From positions 1 through 12,969 of the forward strand of contig DUHU01000110.1 of assembly GCA_013330765.1 (NCBI GenBank): a stretch of DNA of 12,969 nt. The letters run 5' to 3'. Positions 6,019 to 12,874 of the stretch are shown one piece after another (the first letter of the stretch is position 1; every line of letters starts with the position of its first letter). The DNA is from Candidatus Poseidoniaceae archaeon (GTDB taxonomy: Archaea > Thermoplasmatota > Poseidoniia > Poseidoniales > Poseidoniaceae). The notes beneath the pieces were generated by a model. It was not told the DNA's origin, did not search any database, and worked only from the letters and a program-made list of their open reading frames with translations. Made by a program: the position numbers and the translations under genes.

Positions 6019-6907
6019 CACTGCTCGCATGGAGCGACGTCGTCGAAAAGCGATGTCGAGAAACAACGGGCGCATGCCTGCGTCCATCGTCGATGCGATG
6101 GCCAGCGACGAGGCCCTGCCGCTCGACCCCATCGCCAAGGAATATTGGACGAAGGACCTGCAAAACCCGCTCCGTCGAATCGTGCTACCGACGCTCAAAG
6201 TCCTGTTGACCATCACCCTCCACATCACCTACTACCTCAAGCGGCTCTCGCCCATTCAGTGGCGCGCTCATGGATTCTTGCAGTGGCAGATTTGTTTCTT
6301 CATGAAGTGGTTTGTTCGCCCTGAAGCCAACGTCCTCATCCTCCGCCACTTTTGGGCCGAATCCAACCTGCTGAATTTCGTCATTGACAACGCGGGCCAG
6401 GAGGAAGTCGACCCCGTCCTGATTCATCCGAAGATGATTCGAGACCTGATGGTCCAGACCTTTGTCCACCACGACCAAGGCGTCTTGATGACGATGCGTG
6501 ACCTGACGGAACCTGACCGGTCACGCTGGCCTGTACCCAAGGACGAATTGTCGTGGTCCAACTGGAAACCGGTCCGCATCGATTACGGCATTGAACGCAA
6601 AAAGTGGACCCAATTCCTCGATTTTGAGACCGCACATGAGCTGTTCAAAACCACGTTTTGCTTCTGGTTGACGGCCCCGGAATACGAGGCGGCCATCAAC
6701 TCCTTCCAATTTGATCACTCGATCGGTCTGCTGATTGACGACATCGTCGGTGCGAGCCACTTTGCTGACATCGCGTACAACCGCTTCCCGATGATCCTCG
6801 TTGGGCCCAGCGGTCTTAGTTACCGGTTCCTGATGCACGGTTTCTTCGTGGAGCACACACATGGACACCTCGAGCGCATGCGTGCTGAGCTCGGCATGGA
6901 GAACTGA
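6011..6907 (+). CDS. Uncharacterised His-rich 298-aa protein of the lipid cluster
   Basis: I cannot place this protein in a family. A basic N-terminus (residues 9-22) precedes a hydrophobic stretch at 57-76 that may be a single TM or interfacial helix. The remainder is rich in aromatic and acidic residues. Potential metal ligands are E105, H113, E117, H153-H154, an E206-x2-H209 pair of the kind used in diiron proteins, D235-H236, D243-D244, H276, and a C-terminal cluster E281, H282, H284, H286. It may therefore be another iron enzyme or a partner of the heme-oxygenase-fold protein encoded just upstream. ATG 6011 overlaps that gene by 8 bp and follows purine-rich GGAGG sequences. The next gene begins 2 bp after its stop. 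Co-translation with the ketosynthase and desaturase makes a shared pathway likely; the reaction is unknown. Confidence 0.8.
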   Translation: MSSTARMERRRRKAMSRNNGRMPASIVDAMASDEALPLDPIAKEYWTKDLQNPLRRIVLPTLKVLLTITLHITYYLKRLSPIQWRAHGFLQWQICFFMKWFVRPEANVLILRHFWAESNLLNFVIDNAGQEEVDPVLIHPKMIRDLMVQTFVHHDQGVLMTMRDLTEPDRSRWPVPKDELSWSNWKPVRIDYGIERKKWTQFLDFETAHELFKTTFCFWLTAPEYEAAINSFQFDHSIGLLIDDIVGASHFADIAYNRFPMILVGPSGLSYRFLMHGFFVEHTHGHLERMRAELGMEN

Positions 6908-6909
6908 GG

Positions 6910-7737
6910 ATGGAACTTTCCACGCTCCTGTGGATGGGTGCCCTCCTCCTCGTCTGGTACCTCTCCGTCGGCTTTGGGGTCACCGTGGCCTACCACCGGG
7001 TGCTTACCCACCGTTCGGCCAACCTCAGCAAACCGTTGCTTTACGCCCTTGTGCTGGCGGGATTGCCCGCAGGTCCGCCTGCGGAATGGGTCGGCAACCA
7101 TCGAAGGCATCATGCCGATTCGGACGGCCCCAACGACCCGCACAGCCCGGTGCATGACGGGTTTTGGTACGCACACTGTGGCTGGTACCTCGGCATTCGA
7201 AACCGGGGCGTGTGCTTTCTTTACGCGGTCGGAGGACCTCTTCGGTACGTGCTCGACATGTGCCTTCGCCAAATGAGCCCAGGCGGGCATGACGCTCGGG
7301 CCAAAGACGTGCTCGAAGACCGTGTGCTTCGTTTTCTATCGACCCGTTTCGGCTACTTCCTCGGCTCATTGGTCCACATCCTTCCGTTTGTGTTGGCGTA
7401 CCTGCTGATGGAATGGGACGGCGTCCTGATCGCTTGGGTCGCCGGGGTCGTCTTCTACAACGCCGGTGACGCAGTCAACTCCGTCGGTCACATTTGGGGC
7501 AGGCAGGATTTTGCCGGCTCCAGCGAAGCACGAAACAATCCGCTGGTGGCGTTGATTTCGCTCGGTGAAGGATGGCATTCCGGGCATCATGCCTTCCCAC
7601 GTTCAGCTCGGCATGGGTTGCTGAAAGGACAGATCGACCTGTCCTACATGCTTCTTCGCGGCTTGTCTGCCGTTGGTTTGGCTTCGGACATCCACCTTCC
7701 AACCGGCGAGGACATCCACGGCCGTCAACGCCCTTGA
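6910..7737 (+). CDS. Membrane fatty-acyl desaturase (delta-9 acyl-CoA desaturase family)
   Basis: This 275-aa integral membrane diiron desaturase would introduce a cis double bond into an acyl chain held as a CoA, lipid or ACP ester. All histidine boxes are present: H29-x4-H34 (HRVLTH), H64-x2-H67-H68 (GNHRRHH), H223-x2-H226-H227 (WHSGHHAFP), plus N190-SVG-H194, the extra ligand region of this family. Hydrophobic segments at 5-22, 42-57, 152-167 and 169-185 bracket the boxes. The size suits the short bacterial form without a fused cytochrome b5, so a separate electron donor is needed. ATG 6910 lies 2 bp after the upstream stop with GAGG adjacent. It is the last gene of the tight cluster; 68 bp separate it from the next gene. 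Regiospecificity cannot be read from the sequence. Confidence 0.92.
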   Translation: MELSTLLWMGALLLVWYLSVGFGVTVAYHRVLTHRSANLSKPLLYALVLAGLPAGPPAEWVGNHRRHHADSDGPNDPHSPVHDGFWYAHCGWYLGIRNRGVCFLYAVGGPLRYVLDMCLRQMSPGGHDARAKDVLEDRVLRFLSTRFGYFLGSLVHILPFVLAYLLMEWDGVLIAWVAGVVFYNAGDAVNSVGHIWGRQDFAGSSEARNNPLVALISLGEGWHSGHHAFPRSARHGLLKGQIDLSYMLLRGLSAVGLASDIHLPTGEDIHGRQRP

Positions 7738-7776
7738 GCTCGGCCAAATGGCTCGTCTGGGCAAGCCGGCATGCGG

Positions 7777-7783
7777 TTCAAAT
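7777..7783 (+). promoter_or_regulatory. Weak TATA-like element upstream of the NERD-S1 gene
   Basis: TTCAAAT lies 23-29 nt before ATG 7806, matching the spacing of the stronger elements at 2910 and 3017. The rest of the 68-bp gap holds no SD site and no clear terminator. The match is weak, and read-through from the desaturase gene is possible. Confidence 0.25.
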
Positions 7784-7805
7784 GGAGCGGTCATGTTGAC
7801 CTGCC

Positions 7806-9020
7806 ATGGGAGCCATCGCCAATCACCGGTGGTGGCGCTCCACCAAGGCTGCACGTCGTGAATTGATGCCTCAACGCGAGGTGCGCTCTTGGAAGGCGGA
7901 ACACGCCGTCGGTGCGGCCGTCAAGCGCATGACATGCACGAAGCACGTGCATTTGGCCATCCGGATTCCCGACCCAGACCGTCCTCGTGGCTCGGGTGAG
8001 GTCGACGTCATCGCCATCACGGACCGGGCCGTGGTCTTGCTTGAAGTCAAGAATTGGGGCGGAGACGTCCACCTCCAAGACGACGACTTGGTCCAGCAAC
8101 GCCTGCTCGACAAGGGCGAACCCCCCAAACCAGTCATCGGAAAACTGCGCGACAAAGTCCGGATGCTGCAACGTAGTTCACAGTCCATTGATCAGGTCGA
8201 GATGCTGGAGGTGCTTCCCATCGTCGTGCTCGCCAACCCTCGGGGCAACCTCAGCGACGAGGTCCTCGCCCATCCTGAAGTCTCCACTGTGGCCGATTTG
8301 CCAAAGAAAATTGAGGCCCTTTTGGCGTCGCGTGAACCTGCTTCAGACGAGGAGTTGGCTCGACAGGACGCGCTCCTCCGCCGTTTTGGTACGTGGGACG
8401 TCCTGACCTTCGACGGCGGTCAACGCCACACGGGTGACCTCATCGATGACGACCTCCCTGACGGCTGGACCCGCGCCGACCACACGGCCATCGAGGTCGC
8501 CGTTGAAGGAGGATGGTTGAGCACGTTATTTCGTGGCCCACGGCTCAACGTCACCTTCCACCGCCGGGACGGCTCGAAGGTCACGGAGGACATGACGCCA
8601 GGCCTGACCGTTCGGCACACCCAACCGTGGGACGATTCAGGCATCGACGGCAAAGGCACCTACCCGATCGAGCATGTTCGCAAGGTGCTCTTCGGCAACG
8701 AAGCAAAGTTTCGCTGGGAGGACGTGCCCTCTCCCGAGGGGGACGGGGGTGCAGCCGAGGGCCAAGATCTCCTCGAGGGCTTCGAGGTCGGAGGAACGTA
8801 CACGGGCACGGTGGTGAACCACCAAGGTCGGAAGAAGGACGATTTCCACGGCCTGTTGGTCACGTTGGTTGAGCGCAAGGTGACCGGGATGATTCACATC
8901 TCAAAGATGGACGGCATGGACATGGATCACATCGACATGTTCTATGCCATCGGCAAGACGGTTGAGGTTCGCATCTTGAGCATCAAGGGCCCAAAGCGCA
9001 TCGACCTTGACTTCGCATGA
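7806..9020 (+). CDS. NERD nuclease-domain protein with C-terminal S1 domain
   Basis: The 404-aa soluble protein has two recognisable ends. Residues ~28-130 form a NERD (nuclease-related) domain, a PD-(D/E)xK-like fold: GEVDVIAI with D67, then E80-V-K82 in VVLLEVKNWGGDV provide the acidic-x-Lys active-site signature. Residues ~323-404 form an S1/OB domain (VGGTYTGTVVNHQ, MIHISKM, IGKTVEVRIL), which usually binds RNA or ssDNA. The middle (~170-315) is not recognised. The pairing suggests an RNA- or nucleic-acid-guided nuclease, or an enzyme acting on structured nucleic acid; this is inference. ATG 7806 is chosen from TATA-like spacing; ATG 7866 is a possible later start that still keeps the NERD domain. 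The gene is convergent with the HugZ-like gene, with 27 bp between stops. Confidence 0.8.
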   Translation: MGAIANHRWWRSTKAARRELMPQREVRSWKAEHAVGAAVKRMTCTKHVHLAIRIPDPDRPRGSGEVDVIAITDRAVVLLEVKNWGGDVHLQDDDLVQQRLLDKGEPPKPVIGKLRDKVRMLQRSSQSIDQVEMLEVLPIVVLANPRGNLSDEVLAHPEVSTVADLPKKIEALLASREPASDEELARQDALLRRFGTWDVLTFDGGQRHTGDLIDDDLPDGWTRADHTAIEVAVEGGWLSTLFRGPRLNVTFHRRDGSKVTEDMTPGLTVRHTQPWDDSGIDGKGTYPIEHVRKVLFGNEAKFRWEDVPSPEGDGGAAEGQDLLEGFEVGGTYTGTVVNHQGRKKDDFHGLLVTLVERKVTGMIHISKMDGMDMDHIDMFYAIGKTVEVRILSIKGPKRIDLDFA

Positions 9021-9048
9021 CCGCAAGGCAGCGGGCATCCGCGGTCAT
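9017..9048 (+). terminator. Inverted repeat between convergent genes
   Basis: ATGACCGC (9017-9024) and GCGGTCAT (9041-9048) are perfect complements around a 16-nt loop. The left arm contains the TGA stop of the NERD-S1 gene and the right arm contributes to the opposing TGA stop of the HugZ-like gene. It could act as a bidirectional terminator, but there is no U-tract and the stem is only 8 bp, so chance is a real alternative. Confidence 0.3.
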
Positions 9049-9908
9049 CATTCCATGGCCTTGCGGGCAGCAACGACGCTGTTGATGATCTCTGTGCGCA
9101 TCGAGTCGGCACTGATCCTGTGTTCGAAGGAAACGTACAGCAAGCCAGCTGGACTTTGCGTTTCGAGCATCATCCCGTTTGGATCAAGCCCAACCATATG
9201 CACCGTTTCAGCCTCGACACCGCGGTGCCCTTTGGCAATGGCCACCATGGCATCAACGTGATCGTCGTTCATGTGTTCGATGGCACCAGGCGCGGCTTCC
9301 ATCAGCGCGTTGTCGGCGACGGACTCCATGTACCGTCGACCTGGAATCCAGCAGATTCGACCAAAACCGGCGATGTATCGGATGCGTTCGACGGTGCTCA
9401 TCCGGTAGAAACTGAAGTTGTGGACGTTGACGTAGGATTCAGCCGCAGGCACGCGTTCGACGTACCGTGCCAAGAGATGAGCATGCTCCTCCTCGCTGAC
9501 GCGATCGATGCCGTGTTCAGGATGTTCGCTCTCTTTCCCTTCAACGACGATTCGGCGCATTTCACCAAGCAAGCAAGCTCTCCAACTGGATTGCGGGTCT
9601 CCTTTGGCCGCGGGATCAGAGATGAACAACGAAGCACGGGGATCGGCATTGATGTTACGAGTGTGGGCGGCAATGTCGGCCACCAAAATGAACGGGCGGC
9701 CATGTTCGTCCAGCGCGAAGGGGGTGATGGACCCAATCGGGAACCCTTCGATACCCTGCTTGACGGCGAGGGTTGCAAACGTCGCCGCATGCGTCGAATG
9801 AAGCCATTGGGCCACGTTGGCCGAGGGGTCTTCCCCGTCATGGGCTTCACGGTGTGCGTCCTTCTCTGCTGTGGCGTCGGCGTGTTGGTTGTCTGTGTTC
9901 TCGCTCAT
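9048..9908 (-). CDS. HugZ-like heme-utilisation protein: FMN split-barrel plus DUF2470
   Basis: This 286-aa cytoplasmic protein belongs to the pyridoxamine-phosphate-oxidase-like split-barrel superfamily. An acidic, His-rich tail (1-30) is followed by the barrel (~35-190), with a HugZ-like opening around ATFATLA and the segment SFYRM...GFGRICWI. A DUF2470 domain then covers ~207-284 (IEHMNDDHVDAM, VGLDPNGMML). HugZ-type proteins bind heme and degrade it to free iron. It ends the ABC transporter operon, starting 2 bp after the ATPase stop. ATG 9908 is preferred over a TTG at 9914 because AGGTGAT lies 5 nt upstream. Coupling to the transporter supports breakdown of imported heme, although some family members bind other ligands or FMN. 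Confidence 0.82.
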   Translation of the reverse strand: MSENTDNQHADATAEKDAHREAHDGEDPSANVAQWLHSTHAATFATLAVKQGIEGFPIGSITPFALDEHGRPFILVADIAAHTRNINADPRASLFISDPAAKGDPQSSWRACLLGEMRRIVVEGKESEHPEHGIDRVSEEEHAHLLARYVERVPAAESYVNVHNFSFYRMSTVERIRYIAGFGRICWIPGRRYMESVADNALMEAAPGAIEHMNDDHVDAMVAIAKGHRGVEAETVHMVGLDPNGMMLETQSPAGLLYVSFEHRISADSMRTEIINSVVAARKAME

Positions 9909-9910
9909 TG

Positions 9911-10732
9911 TCAATCACCTTCGTGTCCATCGTTTGGTGGAAAGGATTCCACCTCGTCATGCACATGAATCCTCAATCGTCCGTCGGTCGGTGCAACGTC
10001 GACGGTGCAATCGACCATGAATACCTTGGCGAGGTTTTCTTCCGTCAGCACCTCTCGGGGTGAACCCACCGCCTCGACCTTTCCTTCGTGAAGCAACACG
10101 ACACGGTCAGCAAAACTTGCAGCGACGTTGAGATCATGCATGACTATGACAGCCCCTCGGTTTTCATCGTCATCAACCACTCGGCGAATGCGCTTCATGA
10201 CACCAATTTGGTTGTTCAAATCCAAATCGCTGGTGGGTTCATCAAGCAGCAGCAGTCGAGCCTCCTGAGCAAGGGCCTTGGCCAGAATGACCTGCTGGCG
10301 TTCACCTCCTGAGAGTTGTGTAAACTGACGGAATGCGAACTCACTGAGCCCCAGCAAGCTGAGCGTGTTCGAGGCGATGTCGACGTCGCGGTCGCTCAAA
10401 CGCCAGGTCACGTGCGGCCGACGGCCGAGCAGCACGACGTCGATGACACGCATTGGAAAGGCACTGGTGATGCTCTGCGGCACGTAGGCCGTGCGTTTTG
10501 CGCGTTCGATGAGACCCATCGTCTCCAAGGAATCTCCGCCCACCAACACCGTGCCGCCATCAGGAGAAAGCAACCCGTTGAGCATTCTCAACAGGGTTGT
10601 TTTCCCTGCTCCGTTCCGGCCCAACAACGCCACAACTTCACCGCTTGAAACGGCAAGATCGACGCCGTCCAGCACGGGCCGTTCGCCCCAGGAAAAGCGA
10701 AGGTCAGTCGCTTCGAGCAAAGTGGTCCTCAT
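9911..10732 (-). CDS. ABC transporter ATPase, iron/heme/B12 importer type (HmuV/FepC/BtuD-like)
   Basis: The 273-aa cytoplasmic nucleotide-binding subunit powers import through the permease encoded upstream. All ATPase motifs are intact: Walker A GRNGAGKTT (38-46), Q-loop Q86 (YVPQS), signature LSGGERQQ (140-147), Walker B LLLLDEP (160-166), D-loop SDLD and switch His199. The ~15-residue C-terminal tail is acidic. ATG 10732 overlaps the permease stop as ATGA, with GGAGG 8 nt upstream. The 3' end is followed within 2 bp by the HugZ-like gene, pointing to heme as the cargo. From its sequence alone, cobalamin or ferric siderophore remain possible. Confidence 0.93.
   Translation of the reverse strand: MRTTLLEATDLRFSWGERPVLDGVDLAVSSGEVVALLGRNGAGKTTLLRMLNGLLSPDGGTVLVGGDSLETMGLIERAKRTAYVPQSITSAFPMRVIDVVLLGRRPHVTWRLSDRDVDIASNTLSLLGLSEFAFRQFTQLSGGERQQVILAKALAQEARLLLLDEPTSDLDLNNQIGVMKRIRRVVDDDENRGAVIVMHDLNVAASFADRVVLLHEGKVEAVGSPREVLTEENLAKVFMVDCTVDVAPTDGRLRIHVHDEVESFPPNDGHEGD
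9914..9920 (-). promoter_or_regulatory. Shine-Dalgarno site for the HugZ-like gene
   Basis: On the minus strand this reads AGGTGAT, complementary to the usual 16S rRNA 3' end, with a 5-nt spacer to ATG 9908. It overlaps the stop region of the ATPase gene, implying translational coupling, and decides between ATG 9908 and TTG 9914. Confidence 0.75.
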
Positions 10733-11769
10733 GCGCTTTGCCTCCGCATCAACAGAAGGTAGAGGAAAAAGGGCCCTCCCAGCACCGAAAGCATCACCCC
10801 GACGGGCAACACTACGGGTGCGAACAGGGTTCTCCCAATGGTGTCTGCAACGAGCAAGACCGCGGCACCCATGACCGCGGAGGTGGGAATCAAGACGCGG
10901 TAATCGTTGCCCACCAAAATCCGTGCAATGTGGGGCGCAACCAAGCCAAGAAAACCGATGATTCCGGTGAAGGCAATGACCACCGCGGTCAGTGTCGCGG
11001 AAAGGATGAGGATGGAACGACGGGTGGATCGTGGGTCAACGCCCGTAGAGGCGGCAAAATCGTCACCGCCCACCGCCAGCGTGTTCAAATCCCACGCCGC
11101 CCGCAACCCCGAAGGCAAGAGGGCCAAGACAAACAGACCGATGAGCGACGCTTGCTGCAGGTCCGGACGGGAGAGGCTGCCAAAACTCCAATGCGTGAGC
11201 TGTGAGATTTGGGCATCGGTGGCAAAATATTGCATCGTTTGAACGACGGCTCCGGCAATGAACGTGATCGCGATACCGACCAAAATGTAGGATTCGCTGG
11301 TGACGTTTGACATGTCGCCGAGTTTGATGATGATGGCCACCACCAGCATGGCGAAAATGAACGCGTTTCCAAGGATGGCCAATTCAGGCGCGCCGAAGAT
11401 GGCCACGTCGAGGACGATAGCCAGGGCTGCCCCAAGGCCTGCGCCCGAAGCAACCCCCAAGGTCAGCGGTGAAACGAGTGGATTGCCCAGAACGCCTTGC
11501 ATCATGGTCCCGGCCATGGCCAGGGCTGCCCCTCCAGCAAGCGCGATCAGCACCCGTGGCAATCGCAGGTTGATCAGTATCTCACGTTGGAGGCCTTCAG
11601 GCGACTGAAATCCGAAAAGAATCCCAAGCGTGGTTCGCATGGAAAGATCATCCGATGAACCGAACCCCATGGCAAGGACGGCACCAAGAGCGGTCATGAG
11701 CGAGGCCATCAGCAGGAAGAAGGTGCGCTGGCGTTGTCCGTCAAGGTAGGCCTTGGCCACACCTTCCAT
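10729..11769 (-). CDS. FecCD/BtuC-family permease of iron/heme ABC importer
   Basis: The 346-aa membrane subunit has roughly ten hydrophobic helices, typical of the FecCD/BtuC family that forms the dimeric channel for siderophore, heme or cobalamin import. Family hallmarks are NLRLPRVL near the N-terminus, GNPLVSPLTLGVASGAGLG, and FLGLVAPHIARILVG near the coupling region contacting the ATPase. Length is normal. ATG 11769 lies 1 bp after the binding-protein stop and has AGGTGA 5 nt upstream, so it is preferred over the in-frame GTG at 11778, for which that SD would be abutting. The 3' end overlaps the ATPase start by 4 bp. Substrate is best inferred as heme from the HugZ-like gene in the same operon. 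Confidence 0.93.
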   Translation of the reverse strand: MEGVAKAYLDGQRQRTFFLLMASLMTALGAVLAMGFGSSDDLSMRTTLGILFGFQSPEGLQREILINLRLPRVLIALAGGAALAMAGTMMQGVLGNPLVSPLTLGVASGAGLGAALAIVLDVAIFGAPELAILGNAFIFAMLVVAIIIKLGDMSNVTSESYILVGIAITFIAGAVVQTMQYFATDAQISQLTHWSFGSLSRPDLQQASLIGLFVLALLPSGLRAAWDLNTLAVGGDDFAASTGVDPRSTRRSILILSATLTAVVIAFTGIIGFLGLVAPHIARILVGNDYRVLIPTSAVMGAAVLLVADTIGRTLFAPVVLPVGVMLSVLGGPFFLYLLLMRRQSA

Positions 11770-11770
11770 G

Positions 11771-12874
11771 TCACTCACCTGTCATCGTGCAGAGGAACGT
11801 ACCGGTCCGATCGACGGAGAAATGGTCGGTGTAAAAGCCGTCCAACAGCGCCTCTCCTGCCCCTTCTTCAAACCGCTCAGGATGGAATTGCTCGGCGATA
11901 AACGGCAGTCCGTGGACCATCATTGGACCGGCGAATGCACCTGAAAAGATGAGCAGGTGATCGTTTTCGACGGCCTGCATGGCATCAAAGCCGGGACGGC
12001 TTTGGATGAGGTTGAAATGTTCAGTGCATCCGTTTTTGGGATCGTTCAGGTCATAGCCAAGTTCGAACGTGATGCCGTCAAACATCATGACGTCTGGGTT
12101 TTCGTTAAGGATGGCCTCCATGTCGACGTGCGTCGTATGCCCGGGCAGGTCGCTGAACACGTTTTGACCCCCTGCGATTCGAATGATGTCGTCCCATTGC
12201 GACGAGCCGGTCAACACCACGGGGTCCCGCGTCAGCGAGGCATGATGTTCCATGACCACGGCAGGGCGTCCGGCCTCGTCGAGGTCTGCCAAAGCGGTGG
12301 CCATGACGTCTTCGATCGCATCGAATTCTTCCATGAGGTCCTCGTATGCATCCATTTTGTCCAGCATCAGAGCCAATTGGTTGAATTCTTCTCGCAACGC
12401 GTCGTACTTGTAGAAGTCGAACGCGACGACGTCAATGCCAAGCGGAGCCAACCGGTCGCGGATGGCCGCAGTGTCGACCATGCCGTTGGTTGCGAACACC
12501 ACGTACACGTCTGGACGAACGTCGAGAAGGGCCTCATAGTCGATTTCAGAGTGTGCTGAAAATTGGACCCACGGAAGATCCACAAGTTCAGGCCAGAGCG
12601 TTTCATCGCTGAAATCACCGCTGATTCCGACCACGGAACTCATGTCCGCATCGAGCATTTTCATCGCGGTCGCCCCGAACGTGTTTGAGACCACGATGCG
12701 TTCGGGGGGTGCATCGAAGGTGTGTACCGCCCCGGTCGTGTCGGTTACGGTGATGACCCCTTCACCTTCCGGTTGACGGGCATCGTTGACGATGTTGACC
12801 ATCGCGTAGGCCAAGACCAACAAGACCACGATTTGGACTGCTGTGAGCGCCTTGCGGGCCTCGAGCCCGCTCAT
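11771..12874 (-). CDS. Membrane-anchored solute-binding protein of iron/heme importer (class III SBP)
   Basis: The 367-aa extracytoplasmic receptor captures the substrate and delivers it to the permease. A single hydrophobic helix (residues 11-29) forms an uncleaved anchor or signal sequence; there is no lipobox Cys. The FhuD/BtuF/HmuT-like fold follows, with first-lobe motifs VTVTDTTGAVHTFDAPPERIVV-like around residues 41-62, YEALLDVRPDVYV near 113-125, a long linking helix (~157-200), and second-lobe DMEAILNENPDVMMF (251-265). Two cysteines (C283, C362) could pair. Ligand residues cannot be assigned; H210, H211, H246 and H249 are candidates for heme-iron contacts. The ATG at 12874 overlaps the stop of the upstream partial gene (ATGA), and the permease begins 1 bp after this stop. 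Confidence 0.9.
   Translation of the reverse strand: MSGLEARKALTAVQIVVLLVLAYAMVNIVNDARQPEGEGVITVTDTTGAVHTFDAPPERIVVSNTFGATAMKMLDADMSSVVGISGDFSDETLWPELVDLPWVQFSAHSEIDYEALLDVRPDVYVVFATNGMVDTAAIRDRLAPLGIDVVAFDFYKYDALREEFNQLALMLDKMDAYEDLMEEFDAIEDVMATALADLDEAGRPAVVMEHHASLTRDPVVLTGSSQWDDIIRIAGGQNVFSDLPGHTTHVDMEAILNENPDVMMFDGITFELGYDLNDPKNGCTEHFNLIQSRPGFDAMQAVENDHLLIFSGAFAGPMMVHGLPFIAEQFHPERFEEGAGEALLDGFYTDHFSVDRTGTFLCTMTGE
11775..11780 (-). promoter_or_regulatory. Shine-Dalgarno site for the permease
   Basis: AGGTGA on the minus strand, with a 5-nt spacer to ATG 11769. It lies inside the last codons of the binding-protein gene and decides against the in-frame GTG at 11778. Confidence 0.7.

Noticed and set aside
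5236..6228. 330-codon minus-strand open frame
   Set aside because: It is antisense to the heme-oxygenase-fold gene and the start of the following gene, both of which have tight operon junctions; no independent start signal or domain.
7738..7805. Terminator after the desaturase gene
   Set aside because: The 68-bp gap has short GC palindromes (GCCGGC, GCATGC) but no stable longer stem and no T-tract.
9120..9968. 282-codon plus-strand open frame
   Set aside because: It is antisense to the HugZ-like gene, which has a clear SD site, split-barrel motifs and a DUF2470 domain.
11771..12874. Binding protein as a lipoprotein
   Set aside because: There is no Cys after the N-terminal hydrophobic helix; the first Cys is at residue 283, so a lipobox is absent.
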